Positions 9,118 through 18,087 of a stretch of DNA of 64,000 nucleotides are shown piece by piece (the first letter of the stretch is position 1; each line of letters opens with the position of its first letter). The notes below the pieces were generated by a model. It was given only the letters and a program-made list of their open reading frames with translations. It made no database searches and was not told the DNA's origin. The DNA lies in contig NZ_JAIUHG010000001.1 in the NCBI RefSeq assembly GCF_020164955.1, positions 310,001 through 374,000 on the forward strand, read 5' to 3'. This stretch comes from Mesorhizobium sp. CA8. GTDB lineage: Bacteria > Pseudomonadota > Alphaproteobacteria > Rhizobiales > Rhizobiaceae. Made by a program: the position numbers and the translations under genes.

Positions 9118-10296
9118 TCACAAATGTTTCTGACGCAGCCAGCCGACAGCGAGTTCCTTGGCCGCGTCGAGCGCGCGCTGCGGCAGCGTGCCCACTTTCA
9201 CCGATTCGGCGGCATAGAGCGGCGTCTGCTGGCTCAGCGTCTCGCCTATCCAAACGCGCAATTCTCCGACCGGTTGCCCCTCCTCGACCGGTGCAGACAC
9301 CGGACCCTGGTAGACAATCCTGGCGGTCAGCTTGTCGCGGTTGGCTATCGGCAGAAAGATGTTCACGGGGCCTTTGGCTTTCAAGGCCAGGCCGGATTTG
9401 GCGCCGCCGAAAACCTGTGCTTCCCCCACCACCTCGTCCTTGGCGAAGATCTCGGTCTTCTGGAATGAACGCGAGCCCCACTCGAGCAGCTTGGGCGCCT
9501 CTTCGGAGCGTTCGCGATCATTCGCCAGTCCGCTGAGAGCGGCGATCACGCGCGTGCCGTTGTGACTGACGGTGCCGACCAGGCCGAAACCCGCCTGCTC
9601 GCTGGCGCCTGCCACGAAGCCATCGGCCTCGATGCCCATGGCGATCAGCGGATTGCGGTTCCTCTGCGATATCTTGTTCCAGGTGAAGTCCGGCTGGCCG
9701 TAATAGTGGAAGAACTCCGGATAGTCGCGCCACAGATGCAGCGCCAGCATCGTCAGTTCCCGCACCGTCGTCTGCTGCCCGTCGGCCGGCAGACCGGTCG
9801 AATTGACGAAGGTCGATTTCGAGAGGCCGAGCTGGCGGGCGCGATCGGTCATCTGCGCGGCGAAATTCGCTTCCGAGCCCGCCATCCCCTCGGCGAGCAC
9901 GATGCAGCCGTCATTGGCGGCCTGCACGGTGACACCCTGGATCAGATCCTCGACGCGAACCTCGGATTTGAGCTTGGCGAACATGGTCGAGGTTCCGGAC
10001 GGCGCGCCGCCGGTGCGCCAGGCGTTTTCGCTGACGACAAAAGTGTCATCGAGCGTGATCCGCTTCGACTTGATGGCGTTGAAGACCATTTCCATCGTCA
10101 TCAGCTTGGCCATCGAGGCGGGCGGGATCGGCTTGTCGGGGTCCTTGGCCAAGAGCACTGTGCCGGTGTCGGCATCGATCATGAACGCCTGCGTCGCCTT
10201 GGTCTCGAAAAGCTGTGCGCTTGCCGGGACGCAGCAAAGCAACATCAGCACCAATCCCAGAACGCTGGCGAAAGGCGGAAGAATGCGCAATTGCAT
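9118..10296 (-). CDS. D-alanyl-D-alanine carboxypeptidase-family protein with degenerate active site
   Basis: A DacA/DacF (S11 family) homolog of about 392 residues with a signal peptide (hydrophobic residues 10-22, likely cleavage after VPASA). The first penicillin-binding motif SMAK is intact at residues 61-64. The second motif (SxN) reads AAN (126-128: VQAANDGC) and the third (KTG) reads VAG (228-230: DGFVAGASEQAG), so Ser and Lys needed for DD-peptidase activity are missing. The C-terminal part keeps a PBP5-like domain. Either it works as a binding/structural protein or it has changed activity. Start is ATG 10296, with ATG 10311 possible. It lies about 117 bases downstream of rlpA and 72 bases upstream of tmk. 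Confidence 0.88.
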   Translation of the reverse strand: MQLRILPPFASVLGLVLMLLCCVPASAQLFETKATQAFMIDADTGTVLLAKDPDKPIPPASMAKLMTMEMVFNAIKSKRITLDDTFVVSENAWRTGGAPSGTSTMFAKLKSEVRVEDLIQGVTVQAANDGCIVLAEGMAGSEANFAAQMTDRARQLGLSKSTFVNSTGLPADGQQTTVRELTMLALHLWRDYPEFFHYYGQPDFTWNKISQRNRNPLIAMGIEADGFVAGASEQAGFGLVGTVSHNGTRVIAALSGLANDRERSEEAPKLLEWGSRSFQKTEIFAKDEVVGEAQVFGGAKSGLALKAKGPVNIFLPIANRDKLTARIVYQGPVSAPVEEGQPVGELRVWIGETLSQQTPLYAAESVKVGTLPQRALDAAKELAVGWLRQKHL

Positions 10297-10413
10297 GAAA
10301 TGTCGACCCATCTGAGCAATACCGGAGGGGGTCGCCCCGGAATGCGCAAAGACTACCCCGCGGCCAAGCTATCAGGATTTTTTCAGCCGGATCAACGGGT
10401 AGCGTGAATTTGA

Positions 10414-11676
10414 TTAGTTACGCACAACCAGCGCGTCCGGCGCGCCATGCGACCAAGCTGCCTGAAGCAGATCGTCGATGCTGCCATGGCCGTTCGGATA
10501 AACGTTGACCGCATACCAGTCATTGCCGTCGAATTCGGTGCGCTGGATCTCGGTCCGGCCGAACGGCTCCAGCGCGGCGGCGACGCGCTTTGCCTCCGCT
10601 GCTTTGTCGAAGGAACCGGCGGCGACATAGTCGGGCGCAAGCGCCTGTTCCTGGCGGTTCGATTTTCGCCACGACTGCAGGATATCGGCCGGCGACATGC
10701 CGCCGGTATCGAGCGCGGCAAAAACATCGGCGCGCTTTACCCGCTCATCCGCGTAGGACAGCGAAGCCATGGCGAAAGGCGAGTTCGCAGGAAGACCGAG
10801 ATCCGGCCGTTCCGGCACGATCGGCCCGAAATCGGGCAGCGCGACATCGCTGGCGCTCTGCACCGGGAAGGCTGCCGGCTGCACGGTAGGCTGCTCCGAT
10901 AGCCCCGGCTGCGCGTCAAAAGCTTGCCCCGAATTGGTAAGCTGGCCCGGGAACGGCACGGCGGCCGGCGACGCCCCCACCGGCACTCTCGGCGACGGGC
11001 CGTTCATGGCCACCATCACGCCGGTCGGCAGGCCGTCCGACGGATCCGGGCGGTTCTTGCCGGGGTGGTAGGAGGCCACCAGATACTGGTCGTCATCGCC
11101 GTCGAGCGGCGCGCGGCCGACATACTCCACTTTGACCCTGGCGGTGCCGACCTTGTCATAGTCGAGCATCTGCGCCGCGCGTTCGGAGACGTCGATGATG
11201 CGGCCTTCATGATAGGGGCCGCGATCGTTGACGCGCACGATCACCGAACTGCCGGTCTCTAGGTTGGTGACGCGGGCATAGCTCGGCAGCGGCATCGTCG
11301 GATGCGCCGCCGTCAGATGCGTCATGTCATAGACTTCGCCATTGGCGGTCAAACGGCCGTGGAAGGCATCGCCATACCACGAGGCTAGTCCTACCTTGGC
11401 GTAGTTCTTCTCTTCCTTGGGAAAGTACCACTTGCCGCGCACCTGGTAGGGCTTGCCAAGCTGGTCGCGGCCGCCGCCGCGCCGCATGAACTGGACACGC
11501 GGGCTCGCCTTCACGCCATATTCGGATTCGGCGAAATATTCCTTGGAGCGGGCCTTCTTGTAGAGCATCCCCTTCGGTTCGGGTTGTGAGGCGCAGGCAG
11601 CCAAAAGCAGGCCCGAAAGGGCGCACAGGGCGAAAGCAGAAGCGCGACGAAGACGCGGGCGCGCCGGAGTCTGCAT
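10414..11676 (-). CDS. rlpA: RlpA-family septal lipoprotein with SPOR domain
   Basis: The 420-residue product starts with a lipoprotein signal ending in the lipobox LLLAACAS. Next comes a double-psi beta-barrel region (about residues 90-190) with GLASWYGDAFHGRLTANGE, YARVTNLETGSSVIVRVNDR and the catalytic-type RGPYHEGRIIDVS. A long Pro/Ala-rich linker and a C-terminal SPOR domain (about 350-420) follow. RlpA proteins are lytic transglycosylases that cut denuded glycan strands, while SPOR binds such strands at the septum. It is the first gene of the minus-strand rlpA-to-tatD block. Confidence 0.92.
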   Translation of the reverse strand: MQTPARPRLRRASAFALCALSGLLLAACASQPEPKGMLYKKARSKEYFAESEYGVKASPRVQFMRRGGGRDQLGKPYQVRGKWYFPKEEKNYAKVGLASWYGDAFHGRLTANGEVYDMTHLTAAHPTMPLPSYARVTNLETGSSVIVRVNDRGPYHEGRIIDVSERAAQMLDYDKVGTARVKVEYVGRAPLDGDDDQYLVASYHPGKNRPDPSDGLPTGVMVAMNGPSPRVPVGASPAAVPFPGQLTNSGQAFDAQPGLSEQPTVQPAAFPVQSASDVALPDFGPIVPERPDLGLPANSPFAMASLSYADERVKRADVFAALDTGGMSPADILQSWRKSNRQEQALAPDYVAAGSFDKAAEAKRVAAALEPFGRTEIQRTEFDGNDWYAVNVYPNGHGSIDDLLQAAWSHGAPDALVVRN

Positions 11677-12240
11677 GTTTTCGATTGTCCCCTACCGTGC
11701 TGCCACTCGACGGAGCCAAGCGTCCGCCGATGCCAGCAACACCTTGATCCCCAATCCCTTTTGCACAGGAATTGTTTATCACGATGTTAATCGATTATGG
11801 CAGCAAAAGGGCGAGATTATGGCCGAGGTCATGGCGCGGGCGGTGCCACCGTGGCTCGGAAAGTCCGTGCTGTTCGGGAATGCCCTGCTGCCAACAGCGC
11901 CGGCCACAAGACCGACGGCAAATCCGAATAAGAGTAAGGTCGTCCGCTAATCCGCCCGCGCATCGGACGGCAGCTGCTGGGCCGTCGCACGAGATAGCAT
12001 GCCACGCTTTGTCAGCACGGGTTTCTCGTAGGTTTCTTCATGATTGCCCCCCTGTCAAAGTATTAGAAGATTGAGATTGACTGGCTTTTGACGGCATTGT
12101 CAATGCATCGAATCGGCTAGCAGGACGAAGCGGGAAGCAACCTGATTTTGGCCAAGGTCGGGGCTTACCATGCATAAGTCGTACTGTACGTCGGCGCGAT
12201 TGGGATGGTCGCCGCCGTGCCGCTGTGGCCAGCTATACAT
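11677..12240. other. Long intergenic region, no clear gene
   Basis: About 560 bases between rlpA and the NTF2-like gene. It must hold the rlpA promoter. A short plus-strand frame from ATG 11819 (about 43 codons, begins MAEVMARAVPPWLGKS) has no good ribosome-binding site and I do not recognise it. I see no tRNA, repeat or terminator that I could support. Confidence 0.4.
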
Positions 12241-12609
12241 CTATCCGGTGGCGTCGGTACTGTTGAGACTGCACATCCGGATCAGCCAACCTCCGCCAAC
12301 CTGATGCTCAAAGACACTCAGCGAGGTGCCGTTGCCGACCGCCTCTCCTTCCGAATAGGCAGCCAGTGTCCAAGCCAGATTTCCGGAGCTACCCGCTTCG
12401 ATCACCTGAAGGGTCTTATTAGGCCCGGCATGTTGAACCCAAATGTCGTGCAGCGCCTCTATTGCCGCGCGCCCCCGCGCCGGAGGCCCATAGGGTGAAT
12501 GCATTTCCGCGTTCTCGGTGAAGATAGCAGCACAGCCAGATGCATTCCCCGATCGGTACGCTGCGACATACACGTCCCAAAGCTCCTGCAGATCATCTCG
12601 GATCGGCAT
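12241..12609 (-). CDS. NTF2-like / SnoaL-like small protein
   Basis: The 122-residue protein (MPIRDDLQELWDVYVAAYRS...) has the layout of a one-domain NTF2-like fold: an N-terminal helix pair, then IFTENAEMHSPYGPPARGRA, an alternating beta-strand second half (LAWTLAAYSEG, TSLSVFEHQVGGGWLI) and no signal peptide. The family includes steroid-isomerase-like and polyketide-cyclase-like enzymes as well as binding proteins, so no substrate can be named. The upstream AGGAGGTAAC places a good ribosome-binding site for the ATG at 12609. It stands alone. Confidence 0.75.
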   Translation of the reverse strand: MPIRDDLQELWDVYVAAYRSGNASGCAAIFTENAEMHSPYGPPARGRAAIEALHDIWVQHAGPNKTLQVIEAGSSGNLAWTLAAYSEGEAVGNGTSLSVFEHQVGGGWLIRMCSLNSTDATG

Positions 12610-12922
12610 AGTTACCTCCTTCGCCGCCCGGATGTAGTTTAGTTAATACTAATACGATTAGCTAGATCGCCGTCTTTTCCTGCGGATTTCCCCCAGCCGT
12701 CCCGGTGCATGTCGTTTCCGCCGGCCCTGGCAACGTAGCCCGTCGGGTCACGCCGAATATTCTTCCAGACCTTTTGCCACGACAGTTGGAAGGTGCAGCC
12801 GCAGTGGTTGACGCGGCCCCGGCAGCCGCACTACAGGAATGAAGCGCGAACCGGCCGGGAATGCCTTCGGTGCCAACCGAATCGACCGGTCGCGATGACC
12901 TAAATGGTTGAAAAACCATAGC

Positions 12923-13012
12923 GGAGGGATGGCCGAGCGGTTTAAGGCACCGGTCTTGAAAACCGGCGTGGGCGCAAGTTCACCGTGGGTTCGAATCCCA
13001 CTCCCTCCGCCA
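12923..13012 (+). tRNA. tRNA-Ser (anticodon TGA)
   Basis: The 5' arm GGAGGGA pairs with TCCCTCC at 13002-13008, followed by discriminator G and an encoded CCA (13010-13012). The D-loop GGCCGAGCGGTTTAAGG, anticodon stem-loop CCGGTCTTGAAAACCGG (anticodon TGA), a long variable arm and the T-loop GGTTCGAATCC are all present. The long variable arm is typical of class II tRNA-Ser. I see no clear terminator directly downstream. Confidence 0.97.
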
Positions 13013-13212
13013 TGCTGCCCACAAGCTGTGCTTCCAATCCCTATCCAAGGGCATCCCAGCCATTGGGTGGCGCGGGATGGAAGACAGTCGCGAAATCGCC
13101 GAGGCCGGAATGGCACACCGGATCGCCTGACCGACACCACGAAAGCAGCGCCGGCGCGGCGCGGCAGCCGACAGGCGGTAGAGCACCGTTTATTTGATTT
13201 CTCGGACAAAAT

Positions 13213-13620
13213 ATGCTGCTTCTCGCGCCCATGAAAAAGCTCTGCCTGATGGTTTTGGCGTCGTTGATGCTGGTCTTGCCGGCCAAGGCGATGGACAATG
13301 CGTTGCGCGCCGGCCTGATGAAACTCGATCCTGAGACCCGCCTTGAGCAGCGGTGTGACGCAGAGGTGCTCGACCGGATCAGCCACGACGATCATAACTA
13401 CAAGGCCGACCGTGTCGTGGCCTACGCCTTCGCCACGCCGCAGATGAGCGCCGATGCCATAAAGAGCTCGGGCGCCGCCTTCCGTAGCAAGGGCCAATGG
13501 TACCGGCTGAAGTTCAAATGCCAGACCGCGCCGGACCACATGCAGGTGCTGCAGTTCCGCTACAGGATCGGCGACGAAATCCCGGAATCCGACTGGTCCA
13601 AATATAATCTCTACGACTAG
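13213..13620 (+). CDS. DUF930 domain-containing exported protein
   Basis: The 135-residue product has a signal peptide (MKKLCLMVLASLMLVLPAKA from the ATG at 13231). A small domain follows that I recognise as DUF930: LEQRCDAEVLDRIS, then HNYKADRVVAYAF, and a C-terminal WYRLKFKCQTAPDHMQV ending in SDWSKYNLYD. Two Cys residues could form a disulfide in the periplasm. DUF930 proteins are common in rhizobia and have no known function. The start may be ATG 13213 or 13231; the latter gives the neater signal peptide. Confidence 0.8.
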   Translation: MLLLAPMKKLCLMVLASLMLVLPAKAMDNALRAGLMKLDPETRLEQRCDAEVLDRISHDDHNYKADRVVAYAFATPQMSADAIKSSGAAFRSKGQWYRLKFKCQTAPDHMQVLQFRYRIGDEIPESDWSKYNLYD

Positions 13621-13786
13621 TTTTCAGCCTTGCCCTTGCCGGCAAACACCCGAAATCTTTGACGGCTTGCGCCGGCGGCGTTGTTTTCCGGCGATGTCCA
13701 ACCCTGCGTCTTGACGCCGGTGGACCATGCCTTTAGGCCCGTCGAAGTAAAGGGCCACATTCATTTCAGGCAAGGATTTCTAGTCG

Positions 13787-14473
13787 ATGGAAATATTCAC
13801 TGCCACAGGCCTTTCAGCTCTCCTCCAGGTCGTCGCAATCGATCTCGCCCTCGCCGGCGACAACGCAATCGTGATCGGCCTTGCGGCAGCCGGCCTTCCC
13901 GCGGATCAGCGCAAGCGCGCCATCCTTGTCGGCATCGCGGCAGCCACGGTTCTGCGCATCGTCTTTGCCCTGATCACGCAATGGCTGCTGAGCATCGGCC
14001 CCATGCTGCTCATCGCTGGCGGACTTCTGCTTCTGTGGGTGTGCTGGAAGATGTGGCGCGAGCTACGCGTGAGCCATGACGACGAGCGTGATGCCACCGA
14101 GGCGCTGTCGAACAGCGATTACAACAAGGATGGATCCGTCTCCGGCAAGGGCCCGCGAAAGACCTTCTCGCAGGCCGCCTGGCAGATCGTCATTGCCGAC
14201 GTTTCCATGTCGCTCGACAACGTTCTGGCCGTTGCCGGCGCCGCCATGAAGCACCCCACGGTGCTGATCATCGGACTGGCCCTTTCGATCGCGCTGATGG
14301 GCTTTGCCGCATCCTTTGTCGCGCGCCTGCTGCACAAATACCGCTGGATCGCCTATGTCGGCCTGCTGATCATTCTCTACGTCGCGGTGAACATGCTTCT
14401 CGGCGGCGCCGTGCAGCAGTTTCCCGACCATTTTGCCTTCCTGGCGCCCTGGTTCGGGCCGGACGGCCACTGA
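13787..14473 (+). CDS. TerC/YjbE-type integral membrane protein
   Basis: The 228-residue protein has about six or seven hydrophobic helices and the two repeated TerC signature motifs IDLALAGDNAIVI (near residue 20) and ADVSMSLDNVLAV (near residue 140), whose Asp/Asn residues lie in the membrane. TerC-family members have been linked to metal export, notably manganese, and to tellurite resistance. A hydrophilic loop with NSDYNKDGSVSGKG separates the halves. The 166 bases upstream hold the promoter; I found no convincing yybP-ykoY-type manganese riboswitch there. Confidence 0.88.
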   Translation: MEIFTATGLSALLQVVAIDLALAGDNAIVIGLAAAGLPADQRKRAILVGIAAATVLRIVFALITQWLLSIGPMLLIAGGLLLLWVCWKMWRELRVSHDDERDATEALSNSDYNKDGSVSGKGPRKTFSQAAWQIVIADVSMSLDNVLAVAGAAMKHPTVLIIGLALSIALMGFAASFVARLLHKYRWIAYVGLLIILYVAVNMLLGGAVQQFPDHFAFLAPWFGPDGH

Positions 14474-14653
14474 CGCTCTTTCGAGGCGAGCGGCTACCCC
14501 CATCGCCTCTTGTCTCGGTCACGGGCAGGTTTGCTTCTGGGCCGAAGCGTGCTATTGCGCCGCGCGAAATGGCTCAAAGCCGCGCCTTAGATCGAAATTC
14601 AGAGCCTGAGGCTCAATCTTCGATCTCGCCCTCACCTCTTGGAAACAAAGTTT

Positions 14654-15967
14654 ATGTCCGCCCCACGCGTCAGTTTCGTCAGTCTCGGATGCCCGAAAGC
14701 GCTCGTCGATTCCGAGCGCATCATCACACGGCTCCGCGCCGAAGGCTACGAGATCGCGCGCAAGCACGACGGCGCCGACCTCGTCGTCGTCAACACCTGC
14801 GGCTTCCTCGATTCCGCGCGCGACGAGTCGCTTAACGCCATCGGTTCCGCCCTTTCCGAGAACGGCCGCGTCATCGTCACCGGCTGCCTCGGCGCCGAGC
14901 CGGAGGTCATCCGCGAGAAGCATCCCAATGTGCTGGCGATCACCGGCCCGCAGGCCTATGAAAGCGTGATGGCGGCGGTGCATGAAGCGGCTCCGCCCAG
15001 CCACGATCCCTATGTCGATCTGTTGCCGCCGCAGGGCGTGAAGCTGACGCCGCGCCACTACGCCTATCTGAAGATCTCCGAGGGCTGCAACAACCGCTGC
15101 ACCTTCTGCATCATCCCGGCGTTGCGCGGCGATCTCGTCTCGCGCCCGGCCGCGGACGTGCTGCGCGAGGCCGAAAAGCTCGCCAAGGCCGGCGTCAAGG
15201 AGATCCTCGTCATCTCGCAGGACACCAGCGCCTACGGCGTCGACATCAAGTACCAGACGTCGATCTTCGGCGATCGCGAGGTGCGGGCGAAATTCCTCGA
15301 TCTCGCCGAGGAGCTCGGCAAGCTCGGCATCTGGATACGCATGCACTATGTGTACCCCTACCCGCATGTGGCCGACGTCATTCCGCTGATGGTGGAAGGA
15401 AAGATCCTTCCCTATCTCGACATTCCCTTCCAGCACGCCTCGCCGCAAGTGCTGAAGAACATGCGCCGCCCGGCGCATGGCGAAAAGACGCTGGACCGCA
15501 TCCGTGGCTGGCGCGAGGTCTGTCCGGATATCGCTATCCGCTCGACCTTCATCGTCGGCTTCCCCGGCGAGACCGAAGACGATTTCCAGATGCTGCTCGA
15601 CTGGCTGGACGAAGCCAGGATCGATCGCGCCGGCTGTTTCAAATACGAGCCGGTCAAGGGCGCGCGCTCCAACGATCTCGGGCTCGAGCAGGTGCCGCAG
15701 GAAGTCAAGGAAGCGCGCTGGCACCGTTTCATGCAGCGCCAGCAGAAGATCTCGGCAACGCAGCTCGCCAGGAAGGTCGGCAAGCGCCTGCCGGTGCTGA
15801 TCGACGAGGCACATGGCACATCCGGCAAAGGCCGCACCAAATACGACGCGCCGGAGATCGACGGCTCGGTGCACATCCAATCGCGGCGGCCGCTGCGCGC
15901 CGGCGAGATCGTCACGGTCAAGATCGATCGCGCGGATGCGTACGATCTATATGGCTCGGCGGTCTGA
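14654..15967 (+). CDS. rimO: Ribosomal protein S12 methylthiotransferase
   Basis: Radical-SAM enzyme that methylthiolates an Asp of ribosomal protein S12. Seen: N-terminal UPF0004 domain with Cys13, Cys49 and Cys78 ([34 protein letters not shown]); radical-SAM CxxxCxxC at Cys145/149/152 in [10 protein letters not shown]; and a C-terminal TRAM domain ([15 protein letters not shown]). The form [11 protein letters not shown] with IRTHYVYPYP-like sequence separates RimO from MiaB. Start at ATG 14654 ([15 protein letters not shown]), 437 residues. ATG 14639 in frame is possible. Confidence 0.94.
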   Translation: MSAPRVSFVSLGCPKALVDSERIITRLRAEGYEIARKHDGADLVVVNTCGFLDSARDESLNAIGSALSENGRVIVTGCLGAEPEVIREKHPNVLAITGPQAYESVMAAVHEAAPPSHDPYVDLLPPQGVKLTPRHYAYLKISEGCNNRCTFCIIPALRGDLVSRPAADVLREAEKLAKAGVKEILVISQDTSAYGVDIKYQTSIFGDREVRAKFLDLAEELGKLGIWIRMHYVYPYPHVADVIPLMVEGKILPYLDIPFQHASPQVLKNMRRPAHGEKTLDRIRGWREVCPDIAIRSTFIVGFPGETEDDFQMLLDWLDEARIDRAGCFKYEPVKGARSNDLGLEQVPQEVKEARWHRFMQRQQKISATQLARKVGKRLPVLIDEAHGTSGKGRTKYDAPEIDGSVHIQSRRPLRAGEIVTVKIDRADAYDLYGSAV

Positions 15968-15996
15968 CAGCCTCGCGAAAGCTGACATCTGCAATG

Positions 15997-16022
15997 AAAA
16001 GGGCGCCCTGCGGCGCCCTTTT
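15997..16022. terminator. Bidirectional intrinsic terminator between rimO and the BMP gene
   Basis: AAAAGGGCGCC, loop CTGC, GGCGCCCTTTT: a perfect 7-bp GC stem flanked by A and T runs on both sides. It can end both convergent transcripts, rimO on the plus strand and the BMP operon on the minus strand. Confidence 0.88.
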
Positions 16023-16047
16023 CCGTTTCGGTTCCGCGACTTGCCGC

Positions 16048-17115
16048 TTATTGCGGCAGCTTGTCGTCGATGCCTTTGACGTAGAAATTCATGCCGAGCA
16101 GCGTGGCGTCGTCGGCAACCTCGCCGTCCTTCAGCCAGGGCGAGCCGTCCTGCTTGGATACCGGGCCAGTGAAGGGATTCCAACCGCCGGCGATCTTCTT
16201 CTCGGTCGCCTCGGCCATCGCCTTTACGTCGTCGGGCATGTTGGTGTAGGGGGCGAGCTTGACCGCGCCATCCTTGATGCCCAGCCACACATTGTCCGGC
16301 TTCCAGGTGCCGTCGAGCGCCGCCTGCACGCGGCTGATGTAATACGGACCCCATTCGTCGGTCAGCGAGGTCAGTTGCGCGTGCGGCGCGAACTTGATCA
16401 TGTCCGACGACTGGCCGAAGCCATGCAGTTTGCGCTCCTCGGCCACCTGCAGCGGGGCGGTCGAGTCGGTGTGCTGGACGATGATGTCGGCGCCCTGGTC
16501 GAACAGCGCCTTGGCGGCGTCGGCTTCCTTGCCCGGATCGAACCAGGAGTTCACCCACACGATCTTCACCTTGAAGTCGGGATTGACCGATTGGGCGCCG
16601 AGCATGAAGGAGTTGATGCCCATCACCACTTCCGGGATCGGGAAGGAGACGATGTAGCCGGCAAGGCCCTTCTTCGATTCCTTGGCCGCGATCTGGCCGA
16701 GCACATAGCGGCCTTCATAGAAGCGGGCGTTGTAGATGCCGAGATTGTCGCCGGTCTTGAAGCCGGTGGCATGCTCGAACATCACCTTGGGGAACTTCTT
16801 GGCGACCTTCACCTCGGCATCCATGAAGCCGAAGGAGGTGCCGAAGATGATCTTGCAATTCTCGCGCGCCAGGCGCTCGAAAGCGCGGTCGGCGTCCGGG
16901 CCTTCCGACACGTTTTCGAGATAGGCGGTCTCGACCTTGTCGCCGAGCGCCTTCTCGACCTCGAGGCGGCCCTGATCGTGCTGGTAGGAATAGCCGAAAT
17001 CGCCGATCGGACCCGTATAGACCCAGCAGGCCTTCAGCTTGTCGGCGGCCTCGGCGGTCGCCGCCAGCGACAGGGCTGCGGCCGTGGTGATCAACGCAAT
17101 AAGCAATTTTTTCAT
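16048..17115 (-). CDS. BMP-family ABC transporter substrate-binding protein
   Basis: Periplasmic binding protein of the BMP (basic membrane protein / Med) family, 355 residues, with a cleavable signal peptide (likely after ATAEA). Seen: KACWVYTGPIGDFGYSYQHDQG, a FGTSFGFMDAEVKVAKKFP segment, HATGFKTGDNLGIYNARF and the hinge GINSFMLGAQSVNP. BMP proteins of this kind bind purine nucleosides or related compounds. It is the last gene of the operon, 51 bases after the permease gene, and ends at a strong terminator. A higher level of this protein than the membrane parts would be usual, but no internal promoter is evident. Confidence 0.93.
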   Translation of the reverse strand: MKKLLIALITTAAALSLAATAEAADKLKACWVYTGPIGDFGYSYQHDQGRLEVEKALGDKVETAYLENVSEGPDADRAFERLARENCKIIFGTSFGFMDAEVKVAKKFPKVMFEHATGFKTGDNLGIYNARFYEGRYVLGQIAAKESKKGLAGYIVSFPIPEVVMGINSFMLGAQSVNPDFKVKIVWVNSWFDPGKEADAAKALFDQGADIIVQHTDSTAPLQVAEERKLHGFGQSSDMIKFAPHAQLTSLTDEWGPYYISRVQAALDGTWKPDNVWLGIKDGAVKLAPYTNMPDDVKAMAEATEKKIAGGWNPFTGPVSKQDGSPWLKDGEVADDATLLGMNFYVKGIDDKLPQ

Positions 17116-17166
17116 TGTGTTACCTCTCTGAGTTAAGCCTTGGAGCTTCCCGTCTTTTTGTTGTCG

Positions 17167-18087
17167 TCAACGATCCGGAACGAATGGCTGCCCCAACGAA
17201 GCCGGCGTGTTCATCATCGTCAGCCGCTTGTTGCGCGAGATTAGAACGAGAACCATGATGGTTGCCAGATAGGGCAGCGAAGAAAGAAACTGCGAAGGCA
17301 CCGGAATGCCAAAAGCCTGTGCATGAAGCTGGCCGATCCACACCGCGCCGAAGATATAGGCGCCGGCCAGCACCCGCCACGGGCGCCAGGAAGCGAACAC
17401 CACCAGTGCCAGCGCGATCCAGCCGCGGCCCGCGCTCATGTTCTCGACCCATTGCGGCGTGTAGACCAGCGACAGGTGCCCGCCGGCAAGGCCGGCGCAG
17501 GCGCCGCCGAAGATCACGGCGAGATAGCGGTAGCGGATGACCTTGATGCCGAGCGCGTGCGCCGACGTATGGCTGTCGCCGATCGAACGCAGCGTGAGCC
17601 CCGTGCGCGTCCTGAACAGGAACCACATCACCGCCGCGGTCAGCGCGATCGAGATGTAGAATACCGGATCCTGGCCGAAGACCAGCTTGCCGACGATCGG
17701 GATCGAGCTGATCCCGGGAATGTCGAGGTTGGGCAGCCTGACGCCCGGCTGGCCTACGAAGCTGGTGCCGATCATGCCGGAGAGGCCGAGGCCGAGCAGC
17801 GTCAGCGACAGGCCGGTCGCCACCTGGTTAGTCGCGAGCGACAGCGTCATGACGGCAAACAGCAGCGAGAACAGCGCGCCGACGATGATCGCGGCAAGCA
17901 GGCCGATCCACGGCGATCCGGTCAGATACCCTGCGCCGAAGCCGCCCACGGCGCCCATGATCATCATGCCCTCGACGCCGAGATTGAGCACGCCGGAGCG
18001 CTCGACCACCAACTCGCCGATCGCCGCGATCAGAAGCGGTGTCGCCGCGGTCGCGATGGTCAAAAGGATATTGACGGTGATGTCCAT
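17167..18087 (-). CDS. BMP-type ABC transporter permease (second)
   Basis: Integral membrane permease of 306 residues in the branched-chain/ribose-like permease superfamily. It opens MDITVNILLTIATAATPLLI, with GVLNLGVEGMMIMGAVGGF and about eight hydrophobic helices, and has a cytoplasmic-loop EAA-like segment GDSHTSAHALGIKVIRYRY that meets the ATPase. Its ATG overlaps the stop of the upstream permease by one base (TGATG). It forms a heterodimer with that permease by family precedent. Confidence 0.92.
   Translation of the reverse strand: MDITVNILLTIATAATPLLIAAIGELVVERSGVLNLGVEGMMIMGAVGGFGAGYLTGSPWIGLLAAIIVGALFSLLFAVMTLSLATNQVATGLSLTLLGLGLSGMIGTSFVGQPGVRLPNLDIPGISSIPIVGKLVFGQDPVFYISIALTAAVMWFLFRTRTGLTLRSIGDSHTSAHALGIKVIRYRYLAVIFGGACAGLAGGHLSLVYTPQWVENMSAGRGWIALALVVFASWRPWRVLAGAYIFGAVWIGQLHAQAFGIPVPSQFLSSLPYLATIMVLVLISRNKRLTMMNTPASLGQPFVPDR

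Noticed and set aside
7223..9468. Long plus-strand open frames opposite holB, tmk and the dacA-like gene
   Set aside because: Mirror frames of well-recognised genes, with no domain, start or ribosome-binding evidence.
13621..13786. A manganese (yybP-ykoY) riboswitch before the TerC gene
   Set aside because: I could not find the conserved helices and loop sequences in these 166 bases.
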